A stretch of 64,000 nt of DNA from Castellaniella sp049671645 (GCF_049671645.1 NZ_JBATVG010000013.1:137560-201559), one strand, 5' to 3'; numbered from the stretch's first letter, positions 34,785 through 43,903 are shown. Numbers and translations: made by a program. The notes: generated by a model from the letters alone, not told the origin.

Positions 34785-35828
34785 ATGCTCCAAGCCCCCT
34801 GCGATCCCGCGCTGCGCGACTGGCTACGCGCGCTGCCCAAGGCGGAACTGCACCTGCACATCGAAGGCACGCTGGAACCTGAACTGATGTTCGCCCTGGC
34901 CAGGCGCAACAGCGTGACGCTGCCCTACGCCAGCGTCGATGCCGTGCGGGCCGCGTACCAATTCACCGATCTGCAGTCCTTCCTGGATCTGTATTACGCA
35001 GGCGCCAGCGTCCTGATCACGGAACAGGATTTCCACGACCTGACCATGGCCTATCTGCAACGGGCCCATGCCGATGGGCTGGTCCACGTCGAACTCATGT
35101 TTGACCCGCAGACCCACACGCACCGGGGCATCGCCATCGGCACCGTGTTCGCCGGCCTGGCCAGCGCCCTGCGCGAGGCCCGCGACACCCTGGGCATCAG
35201 CGGCTACCTGCTGCTCAGTTTCCTGCGTCATCTCAGCGAAGAAGACGCCTTCGCGACCCTGAACGCCGCCCTGCCGCTGCGCGAGAAATACGCCGACCTC
35301 TGGGTCGGCATCGGGCTGGACTCCTCCGAACGGGGCAACCCGCCCGAGAAATTCGCCCGCGTCTACGCCCGCTGCGCGGAACTGGGCTTCCACCTGGTGG
35401 CCCACGCGGGCGAAGAAGGCCCGGCCGCCTATGTCCGGGAAGCCCTGGAAACGCTGAAGGTCGCCCGCATCGACCACGGGGTGCGCAGCAGCGACGACCC
35501 CGATCTGCTGCAGACGCTGATCCAGCGCCGGATTCCCCTGACCGTCTGCCCGCTGTCCAACCTGAAGCTGGGCGTCGTGCGCGACCTGTCCGAGCACAAT
35601 CTGGCCCGCCTGCTGCGGGCCGGGGCCATGGTCACGATCAACGCCGACGATCCCGCCTACTTCGGCGGCTACGTGCTGGACAACTACGTCGCCAGCGCCC
35701 AGGCCCTGGACCTGTCCCATGACGAGCTGGTCACGCTGGCCGCCAACAGCCTGCAGGCCTCGTTCCTGCCTGCCGCCGACAAAACCCGCTGGCTGGATCA
35801 GTTGGCGATCGCGGCCAGCCGGGGATGA
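34785..35828 (+). CDS. Adenine deaminase (adenosine deaminase-fold)
   Basis: 347-residue metal-dependent hydrolase. ELHLHIEGTLEPE gives the zinc ligands His23 and His25. AHAGEEGP (about 206) and NADDPAYFGG (Asp288-Asp289) complete the metal and catalytic site. The HIEGTLEPE form and FDPQTHTHRG match the Pseudomonas-type adenine deaminase branch more than true adenosine deaminase, so adenine to hypoxanthine is the likely reaction in purine salvage. The stop overlaps the next gene by four bases (ATGA). Confidence 0.88.
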   Translation: MLQAPCDPALRDWLRALPKAELHLHIEGTLEPELMFALARRNSVTLPYASVDAVRAAYQFTDLQSFLDLYYAGASVLITEQDFHDLTMAYLQRAHADGLVHVELMFDPQTHTHRGIAIGTVFAGLASALREARDTLGISGYLLLSFLRHLSEEDAFATLNAALPLREKYADLWVGIGLDSSERGNPPEKFARVYARCAELGFHLVAHAGEEGPAAYVREALETLKVARIDHGVRSSDDPDLLQTLIQRRIPLTVCPLSNLKLGVVRDLSEHNLARLLRAGAMVTINADDPAYFGGYVLDNYVASAQALDLSHDELVTLAANSLQASFLPAADKTRWLDQLAIAASRG

Positions 35829-36466
35829 ACGTCATGTCCACAGTGATCAATCCCGGAAAATTCAGCCTGCCCACCGATGCCATCCAGGGCGAGTGCCGAC
35901 GGCTGGACCGCGCTTTCTACGATCGTCCGGCCATCACGGTCGCCCCGGACCTGCTGGGTTGCCTGCTGATGCACGCCACGCCCGCAGGCCTGCGCATCGG
36001 CCGCATCGTGGAAGTCGAGGCCTACCTGGGCCCGACCGACCTGGCCGCCCACACCTCGCGCGGGCGCACCGCCCGCACCCGCGCCATGTTCGGTCCGCCG
36101 GGCCACGCCTATGTCTACCTGATCTACGGCATGCACCACTGCATCAATGCCGTCACCGGCCCAGAAGGCAGCGGCACCGCAGTGCTGCTGCGAGCGCTGG
36201 CGCCGGTGTCGGGCCTGGAGGCGGCCGCCAACGGCCCCGGGCGCCTGTGCAAGGCCATGGACATCTCGCTGGATCACTATGGCATGGACCTGTGCAGCGA
36301 TACGCTGTGGCTGGCCAGGGACCAGGCCCCCGCCCCCGCCGCCATTGCCACCAGCCCGCGCATCGGCGTGGACTATGCCGGCGAATGGGCGGACAAGCCC
36401 CTGCGGTTCTACGTCGACGGACACCCCGCCGTCAGCCGTCGGCCCGTCAAACGCAAGCCGCGCTGA
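35825..36466 (+). CDS. 3-methyladenine DNA glycosylase (AAG/MPG type)
   Basis: 213-residue base-excision repair enzyme removing alkylated purines. GRIVEVEAYLGPTDLAAH carries the catalytic Glu of the AAG fold. YVYLIYGMHHCINAVT is the DNA-intercalating region with the family Tyr. NGPGRLCKAMDI is the third signature. It is translationally coupled to the adenine deaminase gene (ATGA overlap at 35825-35828). The tail is basic (RRPVKRKPR). The link between a glycosylase that releases adenine derivatives and an adenine deaminase is plausible but unproven. Confidence 0.93.
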   Translation: MNVMSTVINPGKFSLPTDAIQGECRRLDRAFYDRPAITVAPDLLGCLLMHATPAGLRIGRIVEVEAYLGPTDLAAHTSRGRTARTRAMFGPPGHAYVYLIYGMHHCINAVTGPEGSGTAVLLRALAPVSGLEAAANGPGRLCKAMDISLDHYGMDLCSDTLWLARDQAPAPAAIATSPRIGVDYAGEWADKPLRFYVDGHPAVSRRPVKRKPR

Positions 36467-36610
36467 CCGGGCATAATCGTGGTATGATTCTGCCCTTTCC
36501 CGGGTTCCCCAGGCACCGCGCGTTCACGCGATGGCGCTATGAAAACCCACCGGAAAACCGGCGTGCGATATGACAGTCTCAGTAAAACATGTTATATTTA
36601 CGCCTCTTTA

Positions 36611-36687
36611 GCGGCTGTAGCTCAGTTGGATAGAGTACTTGGCTACGAACCAAGGGGTCGTGGGTTCGAATCCTGCCAGCCGCGCCA
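36611..36687 (+). tRNA. tRNA-Arg (anticodon ACG)
   Basis: 77-nt cloverleaf. The acceptor stem is GCGGCTG / CAGCCGC with discriminator G and an encoded CCA. The D-arm is GCTC-AGTTGGATA-GAGT. The anticodon arm CTTGG-CTACGAA-CCAAG has ACG at the apex. The T-arm is GTGGG-TTCGAAT-CCTGC. The ACG anticodon, read as ICG after deamination, decodes CGU, CGC and CGA. An AT-rich promoter-like stretch (TTATATTTA) lies about 20 bases upstream. Confidence 0.97.
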
Positions 36688-36715
36688 GAATTACCTAGCT
36701 TCACCAGCTAGTTAG

Positions 36716-36749
36716 AACCGCCTAGGGGCCAACAACCTAGGCGGTTTTT
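36716..36749 (+). terminator. Terminator after tRNA-Arg
   Basis: Stem AACCGCCTAGG / CCTAGGCGGTT with a 9-base loop, then a T-rich end. A smaller CTAGCT / AGCTAG hairpin lies between the tRNA and this stem. It also lies just downstream of the convergent GntR gene. Confidence 0.88.
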
Positions 36750-36771
36750 CTTTGACTGCGCCACAGAAACA

Positions 36772-37437
36772 TTAGTCTTCGTGATTTCCCACCGAGGCGA
36801 GGAACGCCATCAGTTCGGAAAAGCGTTGCGTATGCATCGTGATGTGCGTTCGCATCAGATGGTCGACCGCCTTTTCGTCATGCTCCTGCAGGGCCCTCAC
36901 AATGGCGCAATGCTCTTCGAACGACTGGCTGACTCGCGCCCGCAATCGCAACTGAAGCCTGCGATACGGCCGCAGCCTTCTGTGCAGGTTTCTGGCTTGC
37001 TCGGCCAAGCAACGGTTCCTGCTGGCGACATACAACAGTTCATGGAACTTCTCGTTGGCGTAGTAATACGCATCCTGGTGATCCTCCGACAACGCCACGC
37101 GGCAGTTCTCGTTAGCGAGCGCCAATTCATCGAGATCCTCGGGCGACATGCGCCGGGCGGCAAGCCTTCCGCACATCGCTTCAAGCTCGGCCATCACCTC
37201 GAACATCTCGACAAGCAAAGGCGGATCGAATTGCGCCACGCGCGCACGCCGGCGCGGACGTATTTCGACAATACCCACTGAACCGAGCTGCAATAAAGCC
37301 TCGCGGATCGGCGTGCGCGATACCTCGAACCTTTTCGCCAGTTCTCCTTCCTCGAGATACTGACCAGGCTTGAGTTCGCCCGTCGCAACCATTTCCTCGA
37401 TTGCATCGCGCAGGATTTCGGACTGCTGCTTCTTCAT
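36772..37437 (-). CDS. GntR-family regulator, FCD (FadR-type) domain
   Basis: 221-residue regulator. The winged helix covers residues 5-72, with LKPGQYLEEGELAKRFEVSR and TPIREALLQL. It is followed by the helical FCD domain (about 80-210), with the FHELLYVAS segment and a late EEH and MRTHI that supply metal/ligand residues. It lies last in the TRAP/CoA-transferase group and 51 bp after dctM, so it probably senses the transported compound. The palindrome at 42214-42242 upstream of the group is its best candidate operator. Confidence 0.88.
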   Translation of the reverse strand: MKKQQSEILRDAIEEMVATGELKPGQYLEEGELAKRFEVSRTPIREALLQLGSVGIVEIRPRRRARVAQFDPPLLVEMFEVMAELEAMCGRLAARRMSPEDLDELALANENCRVALSEDHQDAYYYANEKFHELLYVASRNRCLAEQARNLHRRLRPYRRLQLRLRARVSQSFEEHCAIVRALQEHDEKAVDHLMRTHITMHTQRFSELMAFLASVGNHED

Positions 37438-37487
37438 ATCTGCTTCTTCATATCACGGATTTTAATGGATCGCGGCGTACACCTCAC

Positions 37488-39140
37488 TCAGTCTCCTCCC
37501 AGTCCGGTGATCGGGCCGATCCGATCGAGGGCAGGCAGTTCGATCTGGATCGTGTCGGGATCGACCGTTGAAGCGCCGCTCTTGTAGACCATGACGATTT
37601 CCGGGAATACCACGAGGATCACGACCATCAGTATCTGGATCAGGATGAAGGGGATCGCTCCCCAGTATATTTGCCCCAGGGTCACCTTCGCCGTCCGCTT
37701 TCCGCTGACCTTGTCGATGTAGTCCTTGTCGGGCGCGACACTCCTCAGGAAGAACAGCGAAAACCCGAACGGCGGATGCAGGAACGACGCTTGCAGATTG
37801 ACCGCGATCAGCACCCCGAACCAGACTAGGTCGATGCCCAGCGTTTCGGCCGCTGGCGCCAGCAGCGGAATGACGATGAACGCGAGTTCGAAGAAATCCA
37901 GAAAGAAGGCCAACAAGAAGATCAGAACATTGACGACAATCAGAAAGCCGGTCTGCGCGCCCGGCAGGCCAAGCAACAGGTTCTCGACCCAGAGATGCCC
38001 CTCGACCGCATAGAACGTCAGACTGAACACACGGGCGCCCACCAGGATGAACAGGACAAAAGTAGACAGCTTCCCTGTCACATCCATGGCCTGCTTCAAC
38101 AAGTTCCAGGACAGTCTCTTACGGGACATCGCCATGACCAGCGCGCCCACAGCTCCCATGGCGCCCCCCTCGGTGGGAGTGGCCACGCCAAGGAAAATCG
38201 TGCCCAGGACCAGGAAGATCAGCACCAGCGGCGGCACGAGCACAAAGATCGCCCGTTCCGCCAGCCTGGACAACAGGCCCGGCCGCAGCACGCGGCACAG
38301 CGCCGCCGCCAGAAAAGAGATGGCGGTAATCAAAAGGACCAGAATGACGACCTTCTCGTCCATGGGGGTATCGCCGGGCAGCTGGGTCTGCACCACGGCA
38401 ACCGAGAGGACCGTGGACAGGACGACGAGCACCAGCAGCGACCTGAGGCCGCTCCGTTCGGAGGACTCCCGCAGCATGACGGCGTCTCCGGGCATCGCCG
38501 GCGCCCAGGCGGGCTTCAGCACCGCGACTCCGACCGCAAACGCGATATAGAGCGCAACCAGAAGGGCCGCCGGCAGAAAGGCCCCCGCATACATGTCCCC
38601 GACCGACCGGCCCAGTTGATCGGCCATGACGATGAGCACGAGCGACGGCGGGATGATCTGAGCCAGCGTGCCCGAAGCCGCAATCACACCGCAGGCGAAG
38701 CGCCGGTCATAGCCGTAGCGGAGCATGATCGGCAGGGAAATCAGCCCCATCGAAATGACCGAGGCCGCGACGACGCCGGTGGTCGCTCCCAGGAGGGCGC
38801 CCACAAAGATGACCGCATAGGCCAGTCCGCCGCGTATCGAACCAAAAAGCTGCCCGATCGTATCCAGCAGGTCCTCGGCCATTCCGCTACGCTCCAGGAT
38901 AAGGCCCATGAAGGTGAAAAAGGGAATGGCCAGCAGGGTGTCGTTGGACATGATCCCCCATATCCGCTGAGGCAAGGCCTGCGCCAACGACGGCTCGAGC
39001 AAGCCTAGATGAATCCCCAGAGCACCGAATCCGATCCCCACGGCAGCCAGGGAAAACGCGACCGGATAACCGAGCAACAGGACGATGACCAGCGCGCCGA
39101 ACATCAGCGGCGCGATATTTTCAATCAGGAACTGAATCAT
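37488..39140 (-). CDS. TRAP transporter large permease (DctM type), TakP-like system
   Basis: 550-residue inner-membrane subunit of a tripartite ATP-independent periplasmic transporter, driven by a sodium or proton gradient. About 12-14 hydrophobic helices are visible, and IWGIMSNDTLLAIPFFTFMG and PPSLVLIVMADQLG are the DctM signatures. It is longer than usual (about 430), with extra loops in the middle (about 205-270) and at the C-terminus. The start overlaps the small-permease stop by four bases (ATGA). It works with the small permease at 39137 and the binding protein at 41054. Confidence 0.92.
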   Translation of the reverse strand: MIQFLIENIAPLMFGALVIVLLLGYPVAFSLAAVGIGFGALGIHLGLLEPSLAQALPQRIWGIMSNDTLLAIPFFTFMGLILERSGMAEDLLDTIGQLFGSIRGGLAYAVIFVGALLGATTGVVAASVISMGLISLPIMLRYGYDRRFACGVIAASGTLAQIIPPSLVLIVMADQLGRSVGDMYAGAFLPAALLVALYIAFAVGVAVLKPAWAPAMPGDAVMLRESSERSGLRSLLVLVVLSTVLSVAVVQTQLPGDTPMDEKVVILVLLITAISFLAAALCRVLRPGLLSRLAERAIFVLVPPLVLIFLVLGTIFLGVATPTEGGAMGAVGALVMAMSRKRLSWNLLKQAMDVTGKLSTFVLFILVGARVFSLTFYAVEGHLWVENLLLGLPGAQTGFLIVVNVLIFLLAFFLDFFELAFIVIPLLAPAAETLGIDLVWFGVLIAVNLQASFLHPPFGFSLFFLRSVAPDKDYIDKVSGKRTAKVTLGQIYWGAIPFILIQILMVVILVVFPEIVMVYKSGASTVDPDTIQIELPALDRIGPITGLGGD

Positions 39141-39733
39141 TCCGCATCCCCTTCCGTATGCGCTCCTTGGTCATCCCGGCTCTCGACTGCGCCATCCGGC
39201 ACACGGGCCGTCAGATCCCGGGGATCAGGCCCCATGCCCCGCAAATACGCGACGCGCTTGACCAGTTCCGAGAGCCCTTGCAGGCCGAGCAGGAAAAACC
39301 CAGTAGGGATCAACAAACGAGCGGGCCAGATGATCAGGCCTCCTGTGTTCGAGGACACCTCCGCGCGCACGAACGACTCTACGAATTGAGGCCAGGAAAG
39401 CCAACAGATCAAGATCACCATGGGCAGGAGGAAGAAGATCGTCCCGAATATGTCGATCCAGGCCTGCGCTCGGCCGGACAAACGGCCCGCCAGCACATCC
39501 ACCCGGACATGCTCGTTGCGCATCAGGGTGTACCCCGCCCCCAGCAGAAAGACGGCTGCGAACAGATACCACTGAATCTCCAGCAAACCATTGGAGCTAT
39601 ACCTGAACGTCTTGCGGATGACCGCATTGAACGCACTGATCAAAACCGTGATCAATACAAGCCGATACACCCATTTCCCGACCTGAGCGGACAAGCGATC
39701 CACGAACTCAGAGAAACACAGCAAAGCTCTCAT
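39137..39733 (-). CDS. TRAP transporter small permease (DctQ type)
   Basis: 198-residue membrane protein with four hydrophobic helices (about 22-45, 55-72, 98-115 and 133-155) and the DctQ motif LLEIQWYLFAAVFLLGAGY followed by NEHVRVDVLAG. It partners DctM. The in-frame stretch upstream of 39733 overlaps the region after the CoA-transferase gene and lacks homology, so the ATG at 39733 is used. The hydrophilic acidic C-terminal tail of about 35 residues is unusually long. Confidence 0.88.
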   Translation of the reverse strand: MRALLCFSEFVDRLSAQVGKWVYRLVLITVLISAFNAVIRKTFRYSSNGLLEIQWYLFAAVFLLGAGYTLMRNEHVRVDVLAGRLSGRAQAWIDIFGTIFFLLPMVILICWLSWPQFVESFVRAEVSSNTGGLIIWPARLLIPTGFFLLGLQGLSELVKRVAYLRGMGPDPRDLTARVPDGAVESRDDQGAHTEGDAE

Positions 39734-39818
39734 CTCAGAACCCCTATGGGCAGCGCCGACGGAATCGGGCGGGACTCGCGACGCCCGCGCTCGATCCGTC
39801 CATGCGCGACGCGCGTCT

Positions 39819-41006
39819 TTACACCACGACGTTCCCGGCCAGCAGCGCCTGGATTTCGTCATCCCTGAAACCCCAACCCTCGAGCACCTCCGTCGAATGC
39901 TCGCCCAGACCGGGCGCCTGTGACACGGGCACCCGCGGCGTGTCGGACAGGTAGACGGGCACGTCCAGGATGCTGAGCGGGCCCGCCTTCGAATGATGGA
40001 CATCCGCGACCATTTTTCTGCGCTTCACCTGGGGATCATCGACGGCCTCGTCATAGCGTTTCACCAGTCCGCAAGGCACGGACGCCGCATTCAGGACGGA
40101 CAGCCACGCCTCGCTCGTTCTCCTGCGAAACAGCGGCTTGAGCTCGGCCTCCAGAGCAGCCCGGTGGCGCACGCGCAGCGGCGGCGAGCTGAAACGCTCC
40201 TCGGCGAGCAAGGCCTGCACGTCCAAAGCTTCACAGAGCTTTTCCCAGAGCGCCTGGCTTGCCGCGCCGATGACCACATGCCGGCCATCGGCGCAGAGAA
40301 AGGCGCGGTACGGAGCGACATTGCGATGCGAGGACCCCAGCGGCTCGGGAACTTCTCCCAGGCCGAAATACCGGGAAGCCTCCCAGAGCGACCAGGCGAT
40401 CGGGGTATCCAGCAAGGCGGAATCGACACGCTGTCCGCGACCCGTGTGCTGCCGGGCCGCGAGAGCCGCAAGAATGCCTATCACCGCCCACATGCCGCAG
40501 CCATAGTCGGCGATGGGCTGGGACACCTTGACGGGCTCGCCGCCCGGCTCGCCGGTGATACCCATCAGCCCGCCCATCGCCTGCGCCACGATATCGACAC
40601 CGCCCAGCCCGCGATAGGGTCCGTCCTGGCCGAAGCCGGAGATCGAGCAATAGATGAGCCGGGGATTGATCTCGCTCAGCCTCTCATAGGAGACTCCCAG
40701 CCGCTCCGCGGTCCCCGGGCGGGAGCTCTCCAGAACGATGTCGGCGTCCTTGACCATGCGGTAGATGACTTCCCGCCCGCCGGGTTTCTTCAGATCGATG
40801 ACAAGCCCCTTCTTATTGTGATTCATCATCTCGAACGGAAGCCCAACCCCCGCCTTCATCGGGCCGAAGCTGCGCACCACATCCCCATCCGGGGGTTCGA
40901 TCTTGATGACGTCCGCACCCAGGCTCGCCAGCACGCTGCCCGCATACGGCCCTGCGATGAACCGCGTCATTTCCAGAACTTTGATACCTTGCAAGGCGGT
41001 GGTCAT
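39819..41006 (-). CDS. CaiB/BaiF family (class III) CoA-transferase
   Basis: 395-residue CoA-transferase. MTRFIAGPYAGSVLASLGADVIKIE at residues 13-37, read in two parts, is the family N-terminus. The catalytic aspartate is expected at Asp167 in PIADYGCG. GLVIDLKKPGGR and SISGFGQDGPY are further signatures. It moves CoA between carboxylic acids. The specificity is not readable, and frc-, succinyl- or mesaconyl-type reactions all occur in this family. The ATG at 41006 follows GGAG. Its position inside a TRAP gene set suggests it activates the imported acid. Confidence 0.9.
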   Translation of the reverse strand: MTTALQGIKVLEMTRFIAGPYAGSVLASLGADVIKIEPPDGDVVRSFGPMKAGVGLPFEMMNHNKKGLVIDLKKPGGREVIYRMVKDADIVLESSRPGTAERLGVSYERLSEINPRLIYCSISGFGQDGPYRGLGGVDIVAQAMGGLMGITGEPGGEPVKVSQPIADYGCGMWAVIGILAALAARQHTGRGQRVDSALLDTPIAWSLWEASRYFGLGEVPEPLGSSHRNVAPYRAFLCADGRHVVIGAASQALWEKLCEALDVQALLAEERFSSPPLRVRHRAALEAELKPLFRRRTSEAWLSVLNAASVPCGLVKRYDEAVDDPQVKRRKMVADVHHSKAGPLSILDVPVYLSDTPRVPVSQAPGLGEHSTEVLEGWGFRDDEIQALLAGNVVV

Positions 41007-41053
41007 TTTTTCTCCATGACTAATCCAAATCACAATATCGAAGCATCGGGGAC

Positions 41054-42169
41054 TTACTTGCCCGATGTTTTAGCGAGCGTCATGACATAGTGCTCGGCGG
41101 CGGCGTCGTTGATGGACGACCACAGGGACTGGCTCGACCGGAAGTCCTCCCAGTTCTTGTGGACCTTCGCGAACAGGGGATCGGCCTGCGCCTTTTCCCT
41201 CAAGAGATCCCCCGTCGCCTTGTACATGGCCTTGACGACATCCTCGGGCCAGTAGCGCAGCTTGACGCCGTTGGCGAGCAGCCGCCGCAGCGCCGCGATA
41301 TTCACGGCGTCGTACTTCGCGATCATCCTGGAACGAGACTCCGCGCTCGCCGTGGCGATCGCGGCCTGGTAGGAGGGCGGCAGGCTGTCCCAGCGACTCT
41401 TGTTCACGATGAAACTCAATTGCGCATCGAGCTCCAGCACGCCGGGGGAGTAATAGAACTTGGCGGCCTTCCACAAACCCAGTTTTTCGTCGTCGTGCGG
41501 GCCAATGATCTCGACCGCGTCGAGCGTGCCTTTCTCGAGGGAAGAATAGACGTCGCTATGGGCGATCTGCTGAGGCACCGCGCCGAGCCTGGCATAGACC
41601 TCGCTGACAAAGCCCGGGGTCCGGATACGCAAGCCTTTGAGATCCTCCGCACCTTTGATTTCCGAGCGGAACCATCCGCCCATCTGCGCCCCCGTCCCCC
41701 CGCAAGGGAACTGCAGGACGCCGAATTGGCCATACAGCTCACGCATCAGTTCAAGGCCGCCGCCATAGCTCATCCAGGCGTCCTGCTGGCGAGGCGTCAT
41801 CCCGAAGGGCAGGCAGGTATCGAACACCAGGGCCGGGAGCTTGCCCAGATAATAGAACCCACAGGTGACCCCGCACTCGACCGTACCTTGCTGAACGGCA
41901 TCGAGGACTTGATAGCCCGGAACGATTTCTCCGGCCGGAAACACGCTGATCTCAAACTTCCCATCGGTCAATTCCTTGACCCGCCGCCCAATCTGCTCGA
42001 TGCCGCCGTGTATCACATCAAGTGTCGTCGGGAAGCTGGATACCAGCCGCCACTTGATTCGAGGCTCGGACGCTGCGCTGACGGGCAAGGCGGCTCCCGC
42101 CATTGTCGCCATCGCCACTGCCGACCCGGTTCGTATGAATGCACGCCTGGACGTCTCATCCTTTGTCAT
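41054..42169 (-). CDS. TRAP substrate-binding protein, TakP-like (2-oxoacid type)
   Basis: 371-residue periplasmic binding protein. The N-terminus SRRAFIRTG followed by a hydrophobic Ala/Met-rich stretch is a twin-arginine signal. The binding region GTGAQMGGWFRSEI and EIIGPHDDEKLG closely resembles TakP, the Rhodobacter receptor for pyruvate and other 2-oxoacids, so a 2-oxo or hydroxy acid is the likely ligand (inference). AAGGAG precedes the ATG. It is the first gene of the group read leftwards: binding protein, CoA-transferase, small and large permease, GntR. Confidence 0.9.
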   Translation of the reverse strand: MTKDETSRRAFIRTGSAVAMATMAGAALPVSAASEPRIKWRLVSSFPTTLDVIHGGIEQIGRRVKELTDGKFEISVFPAGEIVPGYQVLDAVQQGTVECGVTCGFYYLGKLPALVFDTCLPFGMTPRQQDAWMSYGGGLELMRELYGQFGVLQFPCGGTGAQMGGWFRSEIKGAEDLKGLRIRTPGFVSEVYARLGAVPQQIAHSDVYSSLEKGTLDAVEIIGPHDDEKLGLWKAAKFYYSPGVLELDAQLSFIVNKSRWDSLPPSYQAAIATASAESRSRMIAKYDAVNIAALRRLLANGVKLRYWPEDVVKAMYKATGDLLREKAQADPLFAKVHKNWEDFRSSQSLWSSINDAAAEHYVMTLAKTSGK

Positions 42170-42213
42170 GACCCGCTCCTTTGGTTTGTTGGATATTTTC
42201 TTTCACAATAAAG

Positions 42214-42242
42214 TGCATACACTTTTTTTGAAAGTGTATGCA
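42214..42242. promoter_or_regulatory. Palindromic operator upstream of the TakP-like TRAP group
   Basis: Perfect 12-bp arms TGCATACACTTT and AAAGTGTATGCA separated by five bases. Each arm is itself an imperfect palindrome of the form AGTGNATNCACT, so it may be two adjacent dimer sites. It stands 45 bp upstream of the binding-protein start codon. The likely ligand is the GntR/FCD regulator at 36772 (inference). Confidence 0.65.
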
Positions 42243-42387
42243 TGATAAAAGCGGTGTTCTGCCATGTCAACATATCGACGCAGGCCGGCGCCCCTCCAGC
42301 ATCGCAATGACGGACACGGGCGCCCGACAACCATCCGCACCGGAAAGTGGCCTATAGTGTGGCTCTCGTGCCATCGGAGACGCCCCC

Positions 42388-43329
42388 GTGCCCCCACCGC
42401 CCGCCAGCCCCGCTACCCGCCAGATTCTGGCCGGCGTATTGCTGCTGGTCGTCTCCATGTGGGCGCTATCCGGACTGGACGCCAGCGGCAAATACCTGAT
42501 GGGCGAGGACATCGGCGTCACGCTGTTCGTGGTGTGCCTGGTGCGCTACGGGGTGCACGTGACGCTGACGATGCTCACGATCATCCCGATCCGGGGATGG
42601 AAGGCACTGCGCTGCAGCCGGCCACAGGCCCAGACTGCGCGCGGCCTGTCCATGCTGGCCGCCACCATGCTGTTTTTCACCACGCTGCATTACCTGCCGC
42701 TGGGCCAGGCTACCGCGATCAACTTCCTGGCGCCCCTGATCGTCTTGTCGATTGCGCCCTGGGCGCTCAAGGAACCTCCCTTCCTGTCGCGCTGGGTGGC
42801 TGCGGGGGTCGGGCTTCTGGGCGTGCTGGTGGTGGTGCGGCCGGGCTCGGGACTGGACCTGACCGGCACGCTGTTCGGGCTGTTGACGGCCTGCGCGCTG
42901 GCTTCGCAATACATCGCATCCCGCCGGGTGGCGGTCGACGATCCCTACACGACGCTGATCTGGAGCGGCGCCGTGGGCAGCGTCGTCATGACGCTGGCCC
43001 TGCCCGTCTACTGGCAGGACATCGTGGCGCTGTTCGGGCGGCTGTCGGTATTCGAATGGCTGGTGCTCATGGGCACGGGGTTCTGGGGCTGCCTGGGGCA
43101 TTTCCTGCAAATCCAGGCTTACCGGCGGGCGCCCGCCTCGTTGCTGGCGCCTTTCGTCTATTTCCAGATCGTCAGCGCCGCCGCGCTGGGCTGGCTGATC
43201 TGGGGACAATTTCCCGATCTCGTGTCCTGGCTGGGCATCGCCATCGTCTGCGCCAGCGGCATCACGATCGGATTCATCGAATGGCGCCGCAACGGCGCCG
43301 CTCGGGCCGGGGTCCCTCAGGACGCCTAG
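42388..43329 (+). CDS. EamA/DMT-family transporter
   Basis: 313-residue inner-membrane protein with about ten helices in two EamA repeats; motifs include HYLPLGQATAINFLAPL and GLLGVLVVVRPGSG. It begins at a GTG (42388) with GGAG nine bases upstream. Relatives export amino acids or metabolites; the substrate here is unknown. It is divergent from the TRAP group and not obviously linked to its other neighbours. The overlapping plus-strand frame 42264-43436 is a shadow. Confidence 0.85.
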   Translation: MPPPPASPATRQILAGVLLLVVSMWALSGLDASGKYLMGEDIGVTLFVVCLVRYGVHVTLTMLTIIPIRGWKALRCSRPQAQTARGLSMLAATMLFFTTLHYLPLGQATAINFLAPLIVLSIAPWALKEPPFLSRWVAAGVGLLGVLVVVRPGSGLDLTGTLFGLLTACALASQYIASRRVAVDDPYTTLIWSGAVGSVVMTLALPVYWQDIVALFGRLSVFEWLVLMGTGFWGCLGHFLQIQAYRRAPASLLAPFVYFQIVSAAALGWLIWGQFPDLVSWLGIAIVCASGITIGFIEWRRNGAARAGVPQDA

Positions 43330-43341
43330 TCCGACCGACGG

Positions 43342-43818
43342 CTACGCCAGCGCCAGTTGCGCAGCGCTCATCTGCTGTTCCTTGTCCAGCTTCATCTCCC
43401 GCATCAGGCTGGATAGTTTCTGGGTGGCCGCCATGAGCGCGCCGTTCAGCGCGCTCATCTGCGCCTGAATCTGCCGCAAGCGAGTGCGCTTGACCTCGGG
43501 ATCCATCCCCTCGTCAGCCTGGGTTTCCCGCAAGTCCCGTGCCAGTTCGGCCAGTTTTTCCCGCAGGTCGCGGATCATGCGCAGCAGGTTCTTCACGGCA
43601 TCAGGCAGATCGCTATCGTCGATGTCCCGGTAGCGGTTCGAGGCGCTCGACGCGACCTTGGACGACGCCGCGGACAAAGCCCGTCCCAGGTCGGAAATCG
43701 ACGAACGGACCGGAGACGCCCCATCCGCCGACGCCTCTCCGGCAGGCGTCCTGCCGCCAGCCGGCGCAAGACCGATCGGCGGCGGAATGGCGAAAGAAAG
43801 CGGATCGAGAGGATTCAT
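43342..43818 (-). CDS. Hypothetical coiled-coil protein
   Basis: 158 residues, not recognised. Residues 1-45 are low-complexity and rich in Pro, Ala, Gly and Ser. From about 75 to the end it is strongly helical and heptad-like (LLRMIRDLREKLAELARDL, then RLRQIQAQMSALNGAL), so a coiled coil is likely. There is no signal peptide or membrane helix. It lies 85 bp after the 5-oxoprolinase gene on the same strand and converges on the EamA gene. The function is unknown. Confidence 0.6.
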   Translation of the reverse strand: MNPLDPLSFAIPPPIGLAPAGGRTPAGEASADGASPVRSSISDLGRALSAASSKVASSASNRYRDIDDSDLPDAVKNLLRMIRDLREKLAELARDLRETQADEGMDPEVKRTRLRQIQAQMSALNGALMAATQKLSSLMREMKLDKEQQMSAAQLALA

Positions 43819-43903
43819 GGCGTCACTCCGGCTGCGGACCCCGGCAGGCGGAACACAGCTGGCGGCCCCATGTACGAAGTCTACGGCCGGATTGCGGCGG
43901 TCT

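Noticed and set aside
37426..37452. Duplicated ATGAAGAAGCAG at the start of the GntR gene
   Set aside because: The upstream copy runs into a stop (ATATGA) after four codons, so it is not an alternative start; a small local duplication without clear function.
42264..43436. 390-codon plus-strand frame overlapping the EamA gene
   Set aside because: Arg/Pro/His-rich out-of-frame shadow of the transporter, which has clear hydrophobic helices in the other frame.
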